The position numbers were made by a program, and so were the translations under genes. From Entomortierella parvispora (lineage: Eukaryota; Mortierellomycota; Mortierellomycetes; Mortierellales; Mortierellaceae), in NCBI GenBank assembly GCA_963573315.1, contig OY752145.1:2418001-2482000 (forward strand): a stretch of 64,000 nt of DNA, written 5' to 3'. This document shows positions 22,646 to 33,057 of the stretch, in pieces. Position 1 is the stretch's first letter. Each line of letters opens with the position of its first letter. A model generated the notes under the pieces. It was not told the DNA's origin. It was given only the letters and a program-made list of their open reading frames with translations, and did no database searches.

Positions 22646-23055
22646 GGATGGCAACCCTGCCGACCAGAGGCTTTACTCGATTCGACTTTGAGCGCAAGGA
22701 GGCAGGCCTAAAGGCACTGCAGACCATCAACGTTAAACTGTGGACCTTTCCATGACCCTATGGATCCACGAGACGCTTTGCACGGGATCTTCCCCCGAAC
22801 GCCCACCGTCCTTCAGCCCATGGCTCACATCGGTTTTAACAAGACAGAACTAAACATAAACGAAATTGGATGGCAACCTGCTGACCAGAGGCTTTACTCG
22901 ATTCGACTTCGAGCGCAAGGAGGCAGGCCTAAAGGCACTGCAGACCATCAATGTCAAGCTATGGACCTTATAAAGGACGATGGATCCACAAGACGCTTTG
23001 CACGGGATCTTCCCCCGAACGCCCATCGTCCTTCAGTCCATCTCTTACCTCGGTT
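22646..23055. repeat. Tandem duplication, two ~190-bp units
   Basis: Unit 1 (22646-22835) and unit 2 (22868-23055) start with GGATGGCAACC and end with CGGTT; they differ at scattered positions only. Both contain TTTACTCGATTCGACTT, GCGCAAGGAGGCAGGCCTAA and GACGCTTTGCACGGGATCTT. Unit 1 has a 35-codon ATG-started ORF rich in Arg/Lys/Leu; in unit 2 the equivalent frame stops after four codons. This looks like a duplicated fragment of a decayed gene. Confidence 0.85.
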
Positions 23056-23873
23056 ACAAGTTCGAAATGTGAGAAGTGAAAGGGAGAGAGAGTAGATGGA
23101 AAAAATACAAATTACCTTGAGTAGGAGAGAAACACGGGTCAAAAGACAACAAATAATGGGAATGAGGAGAAGGCATCAAATGAAGACGAGAAGTACGCCA
23201 AAAGGCAACTGCATTCGTCTAAGCCACCCTTCCTCGACCATGTGATGACATGCATGCGTGCATGCTAAGCCAGCTTCACATTTCCGGCTACAATTCCTTT
23301 TTACACAATGTGCTGCAGCCTCAATGACATTTGCATCGGAGATTACCCCCATGTTCTAGCCGCTCACACGTCTTTTTGCTCTAACATAGTTCAAACTCCT
23401 ATCGCTGTCCCTGTCTCGGTCCGTGCTCGCAGCTCCACCCAAGGCTCGGATGGATCTTGCATCCGCAGGTGCCCGCCATAGGTATAGAGAATCAGTTATG
23501 TCATTTCATCGGTTCGTTGCGTTCCCAATCTGTTTTCAATACCAAAGCTATCCAGAAACCTATTCCAATTCGCTCTATTACCGTCGTATCGCCTACCCAA
23601 ACGTGGCATCTGGAGACGAACTGCCATTAATCATTAATTGAGGAATAGCACCTCCACAAATTAAAGAGAACCTTGCGGTCAAAATTATATTTGTCTTTTC
23701 TGTTCAACGACTTTTGATCCACTCATGGACCTCAATGGGTAGATCCTTTGAATGATTTCATCCTTTATATACATATTTATGTCAGGTCCATCGAGTGTTC
23801 TGGTTATCTCTTTATTATCAACTGAGATGCGAGGAGAGCTGCTCTCCTTTCAGAGGTATTTTTTGAGGTGAAG
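23056..23873. other. Intergenic region downstream of the frameshifted secreted-protein gene
   Basis: No gene seen. It includes a short purine run (about 23080) and a 72-codon ORF at 23423-23641 that I do not recognise and do not call. Confidence 0.45.
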
Positions 23874-25171
23874 TTACAGAATAGTCTCCTTTCCGCTGTC
23901 CCCATAGAGAACACCGTGATATCTACCGGTGTCAGTATCTCGATTTCTGACCATCGTAATAGGCTCTCGATCTAACATGCTTCTAATGAGAGCTGTCCTA
24001 ATCCAGGCTCTGCCAAACTGTATACTCTCATCTAAGCGTACAACCGCACCCAATAGGTTATCCACATAAACTCTGAGCGTAACAAGGGCATGGTTACTAT
24101 CCCAACCTTCGTTAGGCATCCTATCGGTCCGCTCAACACGAATGTTAACTACTCGGTCCAGGAGTTCTTGCATCATTGACTGTATACGCGGAATCTGGTC
24201 AAATCTTTGAACGGTGTAGGTTGGCGTTTGAAGATGGCCTGCCTGAGGAAGGATGGCATCGTGATCCAGGTGCTCCAGAGCATGTATCACAAGCGCTGCA
24301 TAAATAGCAGAGAACTCGAAAGCAAGAGCCAAGAGGGGGAAGAATCTTTTGTGCAAACTGATGAGCTTTGGCAAAACCGGCGTGAGGCTCTTGATAGCAT
24401 CTGGCGTAATAGGGTTCGTGATGGTGGCAACAGAAATATAATCGAAGTAGGTCCATCCTTTAGAGGTCAAGTCAACTCCACCTCCTGAAAAAACGATACG
24501 GTGAGGATCCGTTGCAAACCAAACATTGAGGAAATTATCAGGACCACTGGCGTCGACAGGGGACAATGTCGTCAACGCAAAGTCGTGGGTCCAACCATTT
24601 CGGCCACAGGTCTTGAACTCGCTGTAATACATGGATCTTGTAGGATTTCCGGCGATGGCGGCGCACCCCTCGACTTTTCGATGTGTCTTGGACGCGACAA
24701 TCGTTTTGGGACACAGAAGGAAACCTCAGTGTTGAATCCTTCGATATCGCAGGTCATACGGTCCTGGTATATGCGAGTCCGATAAGGATTTCTGGCAGAT
24801 CCAACACAGTAGTGACGGCCATGAGGATCGAGCTTACCAGCAGCTTTGGCCGCTCTCCCGCCATTGATGACCCGTCTGGGGCTTCCGCTCAAGGACTCAA
24901 CCAGTTTTCTGAACTCGGCCAAGTCTTTCTGGTAGGTAGGATCGGCAGTGTATGAGGAATTGGTGAACAAAGTGGCCAACTCCGGATTATTAAGGTACTG
25001 TTGCACGGTCTCAGGGCTGGGCTTGCGCATGTGTTTGAGCTTAGACTTGGGAGCGCTAGCAATGGCTGAGTCGGCGGATATCAGACCTGCCAAAACAGCC
25101 AAAGAAGAGGCGACAAGGTATAGAAGCTATAATCAAAGAGCGCGATGGAGAGAGATTGCGTGTCAGGGGGG

Positions 25172-25203
<32 letters not shown>

Positions 25204-25287
25204 GAGTATGGAGTATGGTCAGTTAATATCTTCTGTTTTTTATGAGTGAGACCAAGAGGGAGGGGGATGAGGGGTGCTTACTTTCAT
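23874..25287 (-). pseudogene. Secreted cysteine-containing protein, copy B, interrupted by a frameshift
   Basis: Same architecture as copy A: a six-base first exon (25287-25282, Met-Lys), a GTAAGC...TATAG intron carrying a (GA)n run at 25175-25202, then an exon from 25126 beginning LLYLVASSLAVLAGLISA, completing a signal peptide. The frame matches copy A through HGRHYCVG, DRMTCDIEGF and VSFCVPK, then is lost at a short A-run (minus strand; T-run 24704-24707 on plus). That frame stops at 24572, while similarity continues one frame over from EGCAAIAGNPTRSMYY to the end at 23874 (CGRNGWTHDF, GWTYFDYI, RYHGVLYGDSG). A single-base indel explains it. It is either a recent pseudogene or a sequencing error in a short homopolymer; the downstream frame is otherwise intact over 250 codons, which favours a recent event or an error. 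Confidence 0.75.
25175..25202. repeat. (GA)n microsatellite in the first intron of copy B
   Basis: A purine-only run inside the proposed intron 25127-25281; it is absent from the equivalent intron of copy A. Confidence 0.85.
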
Positions 25288-25359
25288 ACGGGACAATTGG
25301 ACAATTAGAGGAGCGTTGACTTTGGAAGAGATCGAAGAGGGGACATGAGAAATTGAGTC

Positions 25360-25367
25360 TTTTTATG
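25360..25367 (-). promoter_or_regulatory. TATA-like element upstream of copy B
   Basis: The minus strand reads CATAAAAA about 75 bases before the ATG at 25287. Weaker than the elements of module A. Confidence 0.35.
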
Positions 25368-26042
25368 TAGCGTTCACACGTTCGCAGGGTTATCATGAAG
25401 TGCAAGGCAGCCTTTTGAAACCACCTGTACTCAACTGAATTGTTTTTGCTTTTGTGGTGAGTGTTTTTTTTTTTGAATGGAAAAAACGCAAGGTCTTTCA
25501 TTGAATTGAGCACCAAAAATATAGGCAGTTGCGAAAGGATGCCTTGGATTCTAGCGTACCTTCGAGCACAAACCTGTAGTTCTGCCAACAATGTGAGAGT
25601 GTAGGAGATTGAATCGATTGTTGCAAGGCCGGAAGTCGAGGCTACTGCATTAGTATTTCCAAAGCAGTGGAGCAGGGCGAAGGGTTGGGAAGATGCTCAT
25701 TGGTTGAACATTGGAATGTTGGAATGTTCCTACAGGTTTGTTGCCAGCAGACCTGCAGTTTTTGTTACCGGCAGCAAGCCGCAAAACACATCGAGGCGCT
25801 AGACACATTTTATGAAAAAGAGTACATACTGTAACGGTACTTGGCACAGAGCCTGGGTGAGCCTGAGCGAAGTTGGATTACCGAGGGAAGAGAAGTGTGA
25901 TCCAACAACAGAAGGAGAATCACGGCAGTCATCTTTGCTGTGCTCGGGGTGTGAACCTTGGTTCCCTCGCCCTCATTCCTCATTCACTCTTCACTTCCCG
26001 ACGAGATCAACGGATCATTGGGATTTTAACCATTCAACTTAT
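25368..26042. other. Intergenic region between the two genes of module B
   Basis: No gene seen. It corresponds in position to 13996-14994 of module A but shows no obvious nucleotide similarity to it, so the duplication is old or the coding parts alone are conserved. Confidence 0.5.
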
Positions 26043-26450
26043 TTAATAAAGACTATTAAGAGTGGAACGGTAGTTCTCAATTGAAGGTTCGTTGGGCTTA
26101 GTGAGCCGGGTTGTGAGGTTCAAAAGGATACTCGTACGGAAGGACATCATCACATGCATACAGGGCAAGTTGTCGTAAGGCGGAGTTACCATTGAGGCCA
26201 CTGTTTCATCGCCAAGGACAAGTCGAAAGTACACCTTGTGCATGCCTTCACTGTGGTAAGCGGCCTCTTGAATAATACGAAGGTTGTATACCTCTGCTTT
26301 CACAGCGTCGCTCAAGTTATCAAATTTGGAGTATTCATTGAACCGGTCCGCAGGAGTGAGGACGTGCTGGTTGAAATAATCGGGGTTGACGTTAAATTTG
26401 ACATAGTTAACAAAGGGGGTAACGAGTAGAGCTTTGACTTCTGGAAGCAT
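26043..26450 (-). CDS. Small protein of unknown family, module copy B
   Basis: An intronless 135-residue ORF starting MLPEVKALLVTPFVNYVKF. The start at 26450 is chosen because copy A begins with the same MLPEVKALLV; an in-frame Met 19 codons upstream would add an unconserved stretch. No signal peptide, membrane helix or recognised domain. It shares RIIQE, GDETVASMVTPPYDNLP and VMMSFRTSILLN with copy A and ends in a different, longer tail. The gene precedes the frameshifted secreted gene by 756 bases on the same strand, repeating the order seen in module A. Function unknown. Confidence 0.72.
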   Translation of the reverse strand: MLPEVKALLVTPFVNYVKFNVNPDYFNQHVLTPADRFNEYSKFDNLSDAVKAEVYNLRIIQEAAYHSEGMHKVYFRLVLGDETVASMVTPPYDNLPCMHVMMSFRTSILLNLTTRLTKPNEPSIENYRSTLNSLY

Positions 26451-27067
26451 GGCTATGGTGGTTGCTAAGAGAACGGAATGAATGCGCGATGATGAGCAGA
26501 TGAACACGACATGCAGAAAGAGTCATGAGCACGAGAGACTGGTGGTGTGCAATGCAACAAGCATGAGGACGCACCTGAAGATAGTGAAAGAGACAGAGAG
26601 ATTGAGAGGGAAGGGGAGAGAGAGAGAAAGAGAAAAGGAGAGAAAAAAGAAAGAAAGAAAGTTGGTGGCGCTCATTCGCGTTCGTGGCGTTGGAATCAGA
26701 GCACGTGCCTGGTCAGGTCTGGCCTTTCATTCCAGGTTACACACAAAGTCTGCTGGCAAATGAGAAGCTCTTTATTGGAACAGAGTCTGGAAGAGAGGCG
26801 GTACAGAAAGGCTCATGAAGAAATTGGGTGAGGCTCAAAGCGAGAAAGGGTGTTCGTAAGCCAGGTGGAAAGGCGGGGGGCCACTAGAACAGGCAGCTGT
26901 GACAGGGGGGATGTGCTAACATAAATCCAAAAAAAATGTTGTCCGCGAGAGAGGGTCAGTGTCACAGCGAATGGCTGCTCAAGGCACAAGACGGAATGGA
27001 AGACCAGGTGGGCAGCAAGTTGCAAGATGATAGTAACCTGTGGAGAGAGTGCCATAGCCAGGACGAT
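26451..27067. other. Intergenic region between small gene copy B and the exonuclease gene
   Basis: No gene seen. Purine-rich (GAGAGAGAAAGAG tract near 26610-26660), part of which is the upstream region of the small gene; the right part is the 3' region of the exonuclease gene. Confidence 0.5.
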
Positions 27068-27874
27068 CTAACACCTACACACTTGGCCTGTGTGGTGCGT
27101 ATATGAAAAACGCGGCGGGATCGTGTTCTGCCTGGACTTGAACGTTTCTTTGGCCACAAAAGTTTTCGCGCGCAAACATCGGCTGCGAGAATTCTCTCGA
27201 ACCCATTTCTCTCCACCAGCGCAAAGAGTGCCCTGCCAAACTTTTCTCTCCAGCGCTGGAAGACACAGCACATCGACACACGCGTAAGTACGAAGATCAT
27301 TGCTGTTCTTCACATTAGACAGCTTGAAGTCGCTGTACTGGAATCTCCCAGCCTTCAACTCTGCCGAGACCCTGTTCTTGACAGCAATCTCATTTCGCGT
27401 CAACGATCCTCCACAGTACTGAGTGATACATTTTGCTAGACCACTGACATATGGAGGGTCACCACGGTAACTCCCTTCCTTTCGACGACGGTATGCGACT
27501 TCCGCTAACTGGAGACAGAGTACATTGTCTGGGAAAACCTGAAACGAATTCCACAACGAATCCACATCCGACCGTGGGTCGAACATCACAACTCGTTTCG
27601 TTTCGAGCAAATGCCGAAGTGTGTACCCCTTGGTCGAGATGGAATTGAAGGCAGACATGCCAAGTCTGTCAATATCCACAAGATACACTCGGCGCTCTGG
27701 ACCTCCATCATAGATCTGGACCGTGTACAAGGCACCGTAACGAGAAAGATCCTCCCCTTCACAGTCCACGTACAGTGTGTCCTTCTGTGCAAGGTCATCG
27801 ACGGCAGCAGAAAGCTTCTGAAGGTCGTCAACAACTTCAGACTGACATTCCTCAATAGATGATGTATGCAGCAT
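27068..27874 (-). CDS. DEDD-superfamily 3'-5' exonuclease, EXD1-like
   Basis: A single exon of 268 residues from a clear ATG. The three exonuclease motifs are in order: ExoI LYVDCEGEDLSRYG (Asp-37, Glu-39), ExoII VVMFDPRSDVDSLW (Asp-99/Asp-103), and ExoIII TYACVDVLCLPAL with the Tyr-x3-Asp spacing of the DEDDy class. An Arg-rich segment RRRKEGSY and CITQYCGG lie between, as in EXD1/Egalitarian-type proteins. Such domains act on RNA or DNA 3' ends or, in animal EXD1, serve as inactive RNA adaptors in transposon silencing; here all the acidic residues I can identify are kept, so activity is plausible. After about residue 220 the sequence loses similarity and is Arg/Lys/Cys-rich. It lies next to the Fanzor/module island; a functional link is only positional. 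Confidence 0.8.
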   Translation of the reverse strand: MLHTSSIEECQSEVVDDLQKLSAAVDDLAQKDTLYVDCEGEDLSRYGALYTVQIYDGGPERRVYLVDIDRLGMSAFNSISTKGYTLRHLLETKRVVMFDPRSDVDSLWNSFQVFPDNVLCLQLAEVAYRRRKEGSYRGDPPYVSGLAKCITQYCGGSLTRNEIAVKNRVSAELKAGRFQYSDFKLSNVKNSNDLRTYACVDVLCLPALERKVWQGTLCAGGEKWVRENSRSRCLRAKTFVAKETFKSRQNTIPPRFSYTHHTGQVCRC

Positions 27875-29129
27875 ACTGGGCCAAGTGTGTACTATGGTGA
27901 AATAATAGGCTCTATTAAATAGGGCCCCTGAGCCTCGATTTCGCGGCCATTCACGTACCTTTTCTCAAGGTTGTAGCGGAAGGTGTGTGTCACAACTGGA
28001 AGGAGTGCGATAATGACGCGCTTCAACAAATAAAAAAGGGCGGGCGTAAAACAGATTGAATGAGGTAGAAAAGGATGTATGAGAGCGTGAGAGAGAAGCG
28101 ATAAGAGATGTCTGTGAAAAGTGTGAAAGAGAAAGAAGGGGTCAAAGAAAGGAGAAGAGAACAGGCAACAGAGGGTGTGTGAATGGAGGGTTCGCTTTGG
28201 AAACAGTAAGATGTGGAACTCTGCGATGACCAAGTGGTCTCACTGCTGACTTTTTGTGGCTAGCCAAATGGCCTGAGCGCTGGTCCTGTGGCATATCGAA
28301 TGGCATGGACTGACTTTTTGGCGAAGTAAATGGTCAAAATAAGCAATGGTCTGCCGATGGGTGGGAGAGAATTATTTGCAGGTATTGCGGGTAAACTGGC
28401 CAAATGTGCGATGATTCATGCACTTCACTTGTTGTTTGTCGATTATTTATTAGTCTACTCCCACTTTTACTGACATCCATGTTGTCAATGTTGACGAATA
28501 TTGATCAGTTCTTCTCGCTAGGGTTATTGAAAGGAGTTGACATTTCTTTTTTTTTTATTGCACGATGATCGCGCATTTATTACTTCTTAGTTCGTGATAA
28601 CTCAATGGAACAAGATCGATGGGTCTCTGTATTAAAATCATGAAGAGAACAAAGTGATGGCATCCATTCAAAGGTGCAAAGACAATACTGTCCCAGGGAC
28701 CATGGGCTCAATCTCGAAGAGGAGAGTGGCGCGCCGCATCACATTGGAAGTGACCGTTCCCCGCCTAGCGATGGAGAGGAGAAGTGGGCAACAATCAACG
28801 ACAAAAAAATAGAGAGCTCTCGACAAAGGACCTCACCAAAGGCCGAGATCACCCCTCATACACAAATCCAGCCTATCAAAATAGCTAAAAGTACACACCA
28901 GTATGCAGAGGAGGACATGATGAAGGACTCCTAGAGTCGATCGATCCTCACACGACATCTGGCTTGATGCGCACTCTTCTTCGCCTATGATATGGAAGGT
29001 ATAGGGTAGAGTTTGGATCTCGGACAAGGGCTTCAGAGGACTGTAATGATCAGAGAGAGACTCTAGTCGGCCTGTGTTGACAATGCTCCTCTCGTTCACG
29101 AGGGTGGGGTGGGTGAGGACGCGGTGCGG
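27875..29129. other. Non-coding region right of the exonuclease gene
   Basis: No convincing gene. A 113-codon antisense ORF (27892-28233) consists of low-complexity Phe/Leu/His sequence from a GA-rich strand. An 86-codon ORF at 28674-28934 is unrecognised. Confidence 0.45.
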
Positions 29130-30020
29130 GTTTGGTTCCTAAGAAGTGGCAAGACTATGTAAATGGTCAGTGGATGCTATCAAGACGCGGTTGCACCTCT
29201 ATTGCAATTAACCTAGCCAGGGACTTCCCACCAGCCGCAGAGGTGTTTCTCAGAGTGACCCCCCACACCCCACACCCAAACCCAAGCCCATCCCTCCACT
29301 CTCACCCCCTTCTGCTATTGTCCACCTGTAGGTGGGGCCCCAACCATCTTCCGTGAATGGAGGTAGCCGCGGAGGAGGAGTTTTCTGGGCCAGGATGGCG
29401 CTTACCCCCCCCTCTCCCTCTCCCTCTTGTCCTCTCTTTGCATCCAACGCCCTCACCCAGCCCACACCCCCTTCTGCAATTATGCACCTGTAGGTGGGGC
29501 CCCAACCATCTTCCGATAATGGAGACAGCCGCGGAGGAGGTGTTTCTGGGTCAGGATGGTGCTTACCCCCCCTCTCTCTCCCACTCACTCTTGTCCTCTC
29601 TTCGTCACCTAAAATCTTCATTGAAATTCACACAAGCGCCATAGACGCCTTGTCTTGGAGCGCTTAGCCCACTGCCATTACCTTGTTTGAGCTCAGAGGG
29701 GTGGACGACCTGAATGGAATGTGATCCTTGCGCAAGACTTAGTTCCTAAGAAGTGGAAAGACTGTGTAAATGGTCAGCGGACGCTACCAAGACGCGTGTA
29801 AACCCACTTTGTACAGATGTCTCTCAGAGGTCGGCCCCAGCCTCACTCACTCCCTTCGACTTTATCCACGGAGGGGGCCAGATCACTACATAACAGTGCC
29901 AGCCGAAGAAGGTTGAGGACAGCCAGCCCACCGCCACTATTCATCATTGAAACTTCACACAGGCACCAAAGGACGCCCTGCCCTGAAGCGCTGAGGCCAC
30001 TGCCATTACCTTGTCTTTGC
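29130..30020. repeat. Nested degenerate tandem duplications
   Basis: Three repeat pairs are visible. (1) 29303-29410 and 29465-29572, sharing CACCTGTAGGTGGGGCCCC and CAGCCGCGGAGGAGG-like segments. (2) 29137-29197 and 29743-29797, sharing TTCCTAAGAAGTGG and TGTAAATGGTCAG. (3) 29626-29690 and 29953-30018, sharing CACTGCCATTACCTTGT. The interleaving implies repeated segmental duplication followed by drift. Proline-rich ORFs here mirror the repeats and are not called genes. Confidence 0.75.
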
Positions 30021-31091
30021 CCAGGAGCCGACGGTATGGATGGAATATGGATATGGATATGGTCCATGTGTCCAGTGCTTGGTCCTGTGCATCCACTTGG
30101 CCCCGAAGAAATAATAGTAATAGCCGTACCATGGATGGAGGTAGCACCGATGAGATGGTTAGGATGGGAGAGGAGAAAGCTGTCCTCTTCTTGGGCTTTG
30201 GATGGCGGATGGCGCGTACTTTGACTCCCTTCGATGGATGGATGGACGGATGGATGGACGACGCGTTCTTGTTTACTTGAAGCGGGACTGCTTTTTGTGT
30301 TGACTGGTGGCAAGCCAGCCGCAGCAGAAAAGCTGGCAGGCAGGGAAGGCGTTCTTGGTGGGCAGCCAGCACTGAAAGCGTGCAAAGATGCAAGGGTGCA
30401 AGGACCGAGCAAGCTCCAAAGAGCCGGGGTTGCTGTGGAGTCTCTGAAAGCGAGCCTCTGAAAGCAGCGGATGTTGTTGAAAGGCCGGTGGCCTCTGGCG
30501 GAGTTGAAGGTAGCCAGTTGAGAGGCGCTACCCTCGGTCTCTTTGTGGGGAAGAGACGTTCTTGAAGGACAGCGGGCGGCAGAGGACAGAGCTTTCTTTT
30601 GGAGAGCGAAGCGCGTCACCAGAGAGGCAGATGGAGCTGGTATTTTTCAGGAACTGGGTCTCTTGAGACCTGGCTTATGCTTCTCTGGGCCCGAGACGAG
30701 AGCTCAGCACTTGTGCTTGTTACTGACCACGCGGTTTGAAGAACGCGCGCTAGCCTGGGCTGTGCTGCAGTGCTACAAGAGACTACAGGATAGACATGCA
30801 AGGGGGCGTTAGTGACTGAAGTACACAAACGAAGGCCTAGGAAGTAGGGGGATTTCATATATTTTAGTTCAGCTCAGAGCATACCTTAAAAAAAACACGA
30901 GCCGTGCTCTTGTGTCTGAGTTGCACGCGAGTGCTGGGCTTGGTTGGACAACCCTTGGAGCCATGGCAGAGATGGATCATGACTGAAATGGAAATGTGCA
31001 TGTGAAATGTCAGTGGGAATGTAGGGTGGGTGTGGGGAGGAGGGGAGGTGGTGAGAGAGAAAAAAAAGAAAACAAAAAATCAGCGCGCGCA
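30021..31091. other. Non-coding repeat-flanking region
   Basis: No gene seen. Contains a short GGAT/GGAC microsatellite at about 30228-30260. ORFs up to 258 codons on the minus strand are low-complexity and lack family resemblance. Confidence 0.45.
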
Positions 31092-31938
31092 TTTTTGTAT
31101 CTGCAGCGGAGAGGTCTGGTCCCGTGTAAACGGTCTGAACGGTCTAACCCTGTGTAAACGGTCGAACACCGTGTAAACAACGGTCCAGCTACATGGCCAG
31201 ATAGCCCTTTTCCCTTCTTTTCCATGCACACTCGGTCCGGTGGCTTGAACGCAACTACGAAGGTGGACCTTGTCCTAGGGTCCGCAAGAGAGGTTCATTC
31301 CTACAAGTGGCACGCGTACCAACGTTGTCTTTGAAGTTCTCGGAGGGGAGGAGGCACCGTGGAGAGTGGAGAATCAGGTGGCACTGGTTGCATCCCACCA
31401 CAGCTCGTTTTTTTTTCGTTTTTTTTATCGCATGCCTCCCTCTCTGCCTGACAGATCCTGCAAACTGGAATGAAGAAGACGTCTCCTCAGTGAAGATATC
31501 TGTCGTGTTGCACCAGATCATCCGATCCTGGATCCTGGACCCTGGATCTGTCAAGGTTGCTTTGGAGGGTTCTTCTCTCTCTTCTAATGACTGATCCTTC
31601 TCGGGAAAAGAAAAAGCAGATGTGCTCGGCGTCTTGGTATGTTCTGGAGAGTGGCCAAAAGCATAAAGGAGGCGGGCATCTCTCTTCTTCCCTGCGTGGA
31701 TCTGTTGATCTGGGATCCAAGATGGCATCCAGAGCGGTGGCGACAAATGATCCTGTCTTCCCCACCGCACTCAGAGTACTCGAGTCTCTGCTGCTCCCAA
31801 AGATCAACGATGGTGATCTGTATTCTGTCGGATCTCTGGCGAGAAACTCTCTCCCCCCGAGGATAAAGTCGACAAGTCTTGGGGCGACTGCAACCAACAC
31901 ATCCTCCCCATCACCAAGCAGCCATGTAGCCGGCGCTC
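31092..31938. repeat. Long direct repeat, left copy
   Basis: About 850 bases that match 34964-35765 with small indels. Both copies begin TTTTTGTAT-TGCAGCGGAG, contain three GTGTAAACGGTC-like sub-repeats, share CAGCTACATGGCCAGATAGCC, and end near CATGTAGCCGGCGC. On the minus strand the repeat would end in ATACA. The spacing of about 3 kb, with a damaged gene between, is compatible with long terminal repeats of a degenerate element, but no reverse transcriptase, integrase or primer-binding site was recognised. Confidence 0.8.
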
Positions 31939-32799
31939 CCATCTCGCGTCAAAGCCATACCATTGTGGATCTATACACACTGTCCACACTCGCATACATC
32001 ATACATCTCAACCCAGTATTCCAACCTGCTGTACTTCTCAATCTACTTCTCTAGTTCTTGGCCACGAGTCCTCAGTAAGGCCCAAGTTTGCAGACTCTCA
32101 AGTTTAACAATAATAAATCTCACCTCTTTTCTCCACTCCATCTCCAGTTCCCATGTTGCACTCGTGTTGCAAAGCTACTCTCCATAAACATGGCAGGATC
32201 ACGAATACAACTCTGCCTCCTGGTCTCTGAATGCTTTAAATATCAGCTGCATTGCATTGAATCAAAGGACATACCCTTATTCTTTTCTATGATACTCGAA
32301 ATCAGTGATTCTGCAGTGGCGTCTATCAAGACATTTGTTTCTAAACGGAAAGATCTTCAGCCTGTACTTCACTGCCAGCCTCATTCTCATTGTGTGTGGC
32401 CTCATGATTGCAAGCATTGTTTGAGTATTCATAGTCATCCCTTCTGTAGTCCTGCTCCTGGAGCAGCAATTCCAATCTGTCCACTGTATCCAACATTGGG
32501 GTCTATCTTTGGGGGTCAGTTTTTAGCCCTTCTCTCGTCGAGAATAACATCATCAGTTTGAATCTCCTCCTGCCTTCTTTCCCATGCACTGTTGTTGTTG
32601 TTAACGCGGGTGCTGTCCCTGTAGCCTTTGACAAACCAGTCGTTTCCTGCTGCGTTCATTCGAATGAAGGTGCAGATAGCGCGTGTTTTTGGCGCTGATG
32701 CAGTGATTACCTCGGAAGAGACTGATATGTCAGTAGTGGAGCTCGCTGTCACTTCCAGGATTAATATTCAATAGGACTCCTATATCGGAATGATGAGGT
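31939..32799. other. Interior of the direct-repeat-bounded segment, left part
   Basis: No secure gene. A short minus-strand ORF (32752-32516, 78 codons) contains a gene-like stretch (CTFIRMNAAGNDWFVKGYRD) that might be a leftover exon, but no splice partner could be fixed. Confidence 0.35.
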
Positions 32800-32990
32800 G
32801 AACGTCCAGCTAACATCCATCGAACACTCAGCTGACGTTCAGCTAACACCCGGCTTTCGCTCAGCGAGCACCCAGCAAACACCAGCTAACACTCGGCTAA
32901 CGCCCAGCTAACACCCAATTAACACTCGGCTAACGCTCAACGAACACTCGGCTAACGCTCAGCTAACACCCGGCTAACGCTCAGCCAAGC
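32800..32990. repeat. Minisatellite with GGCTAACGCTCAGC-like units
   Basis: About a dozen imperfect units of 13-15 bases alternating CAGCTAACACCC and GGCTAACGCTCA. It lies just beyond the 3' end of the broken gene on the minus strand. Confidence 0.85.
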
Positions 32991-33057
32991 AGAAGCAGCT
33001 CGGAAGATACATTTATTGCTAACTTGGATGAAAGAAGGCAGGTAACAAATGGCAGAT

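Noticed and set aside
28674-28934. 86-codon ORF right of the exonuclease gene
   Set aside because: Hydrophilic low-information sequence without relatives in the window or splice context.
29843-30619. 258-codon minus-strand ORF
   Set aside because: Composition is low-complexity and follows the local repeats; no splice-supported extension or family resemblance.
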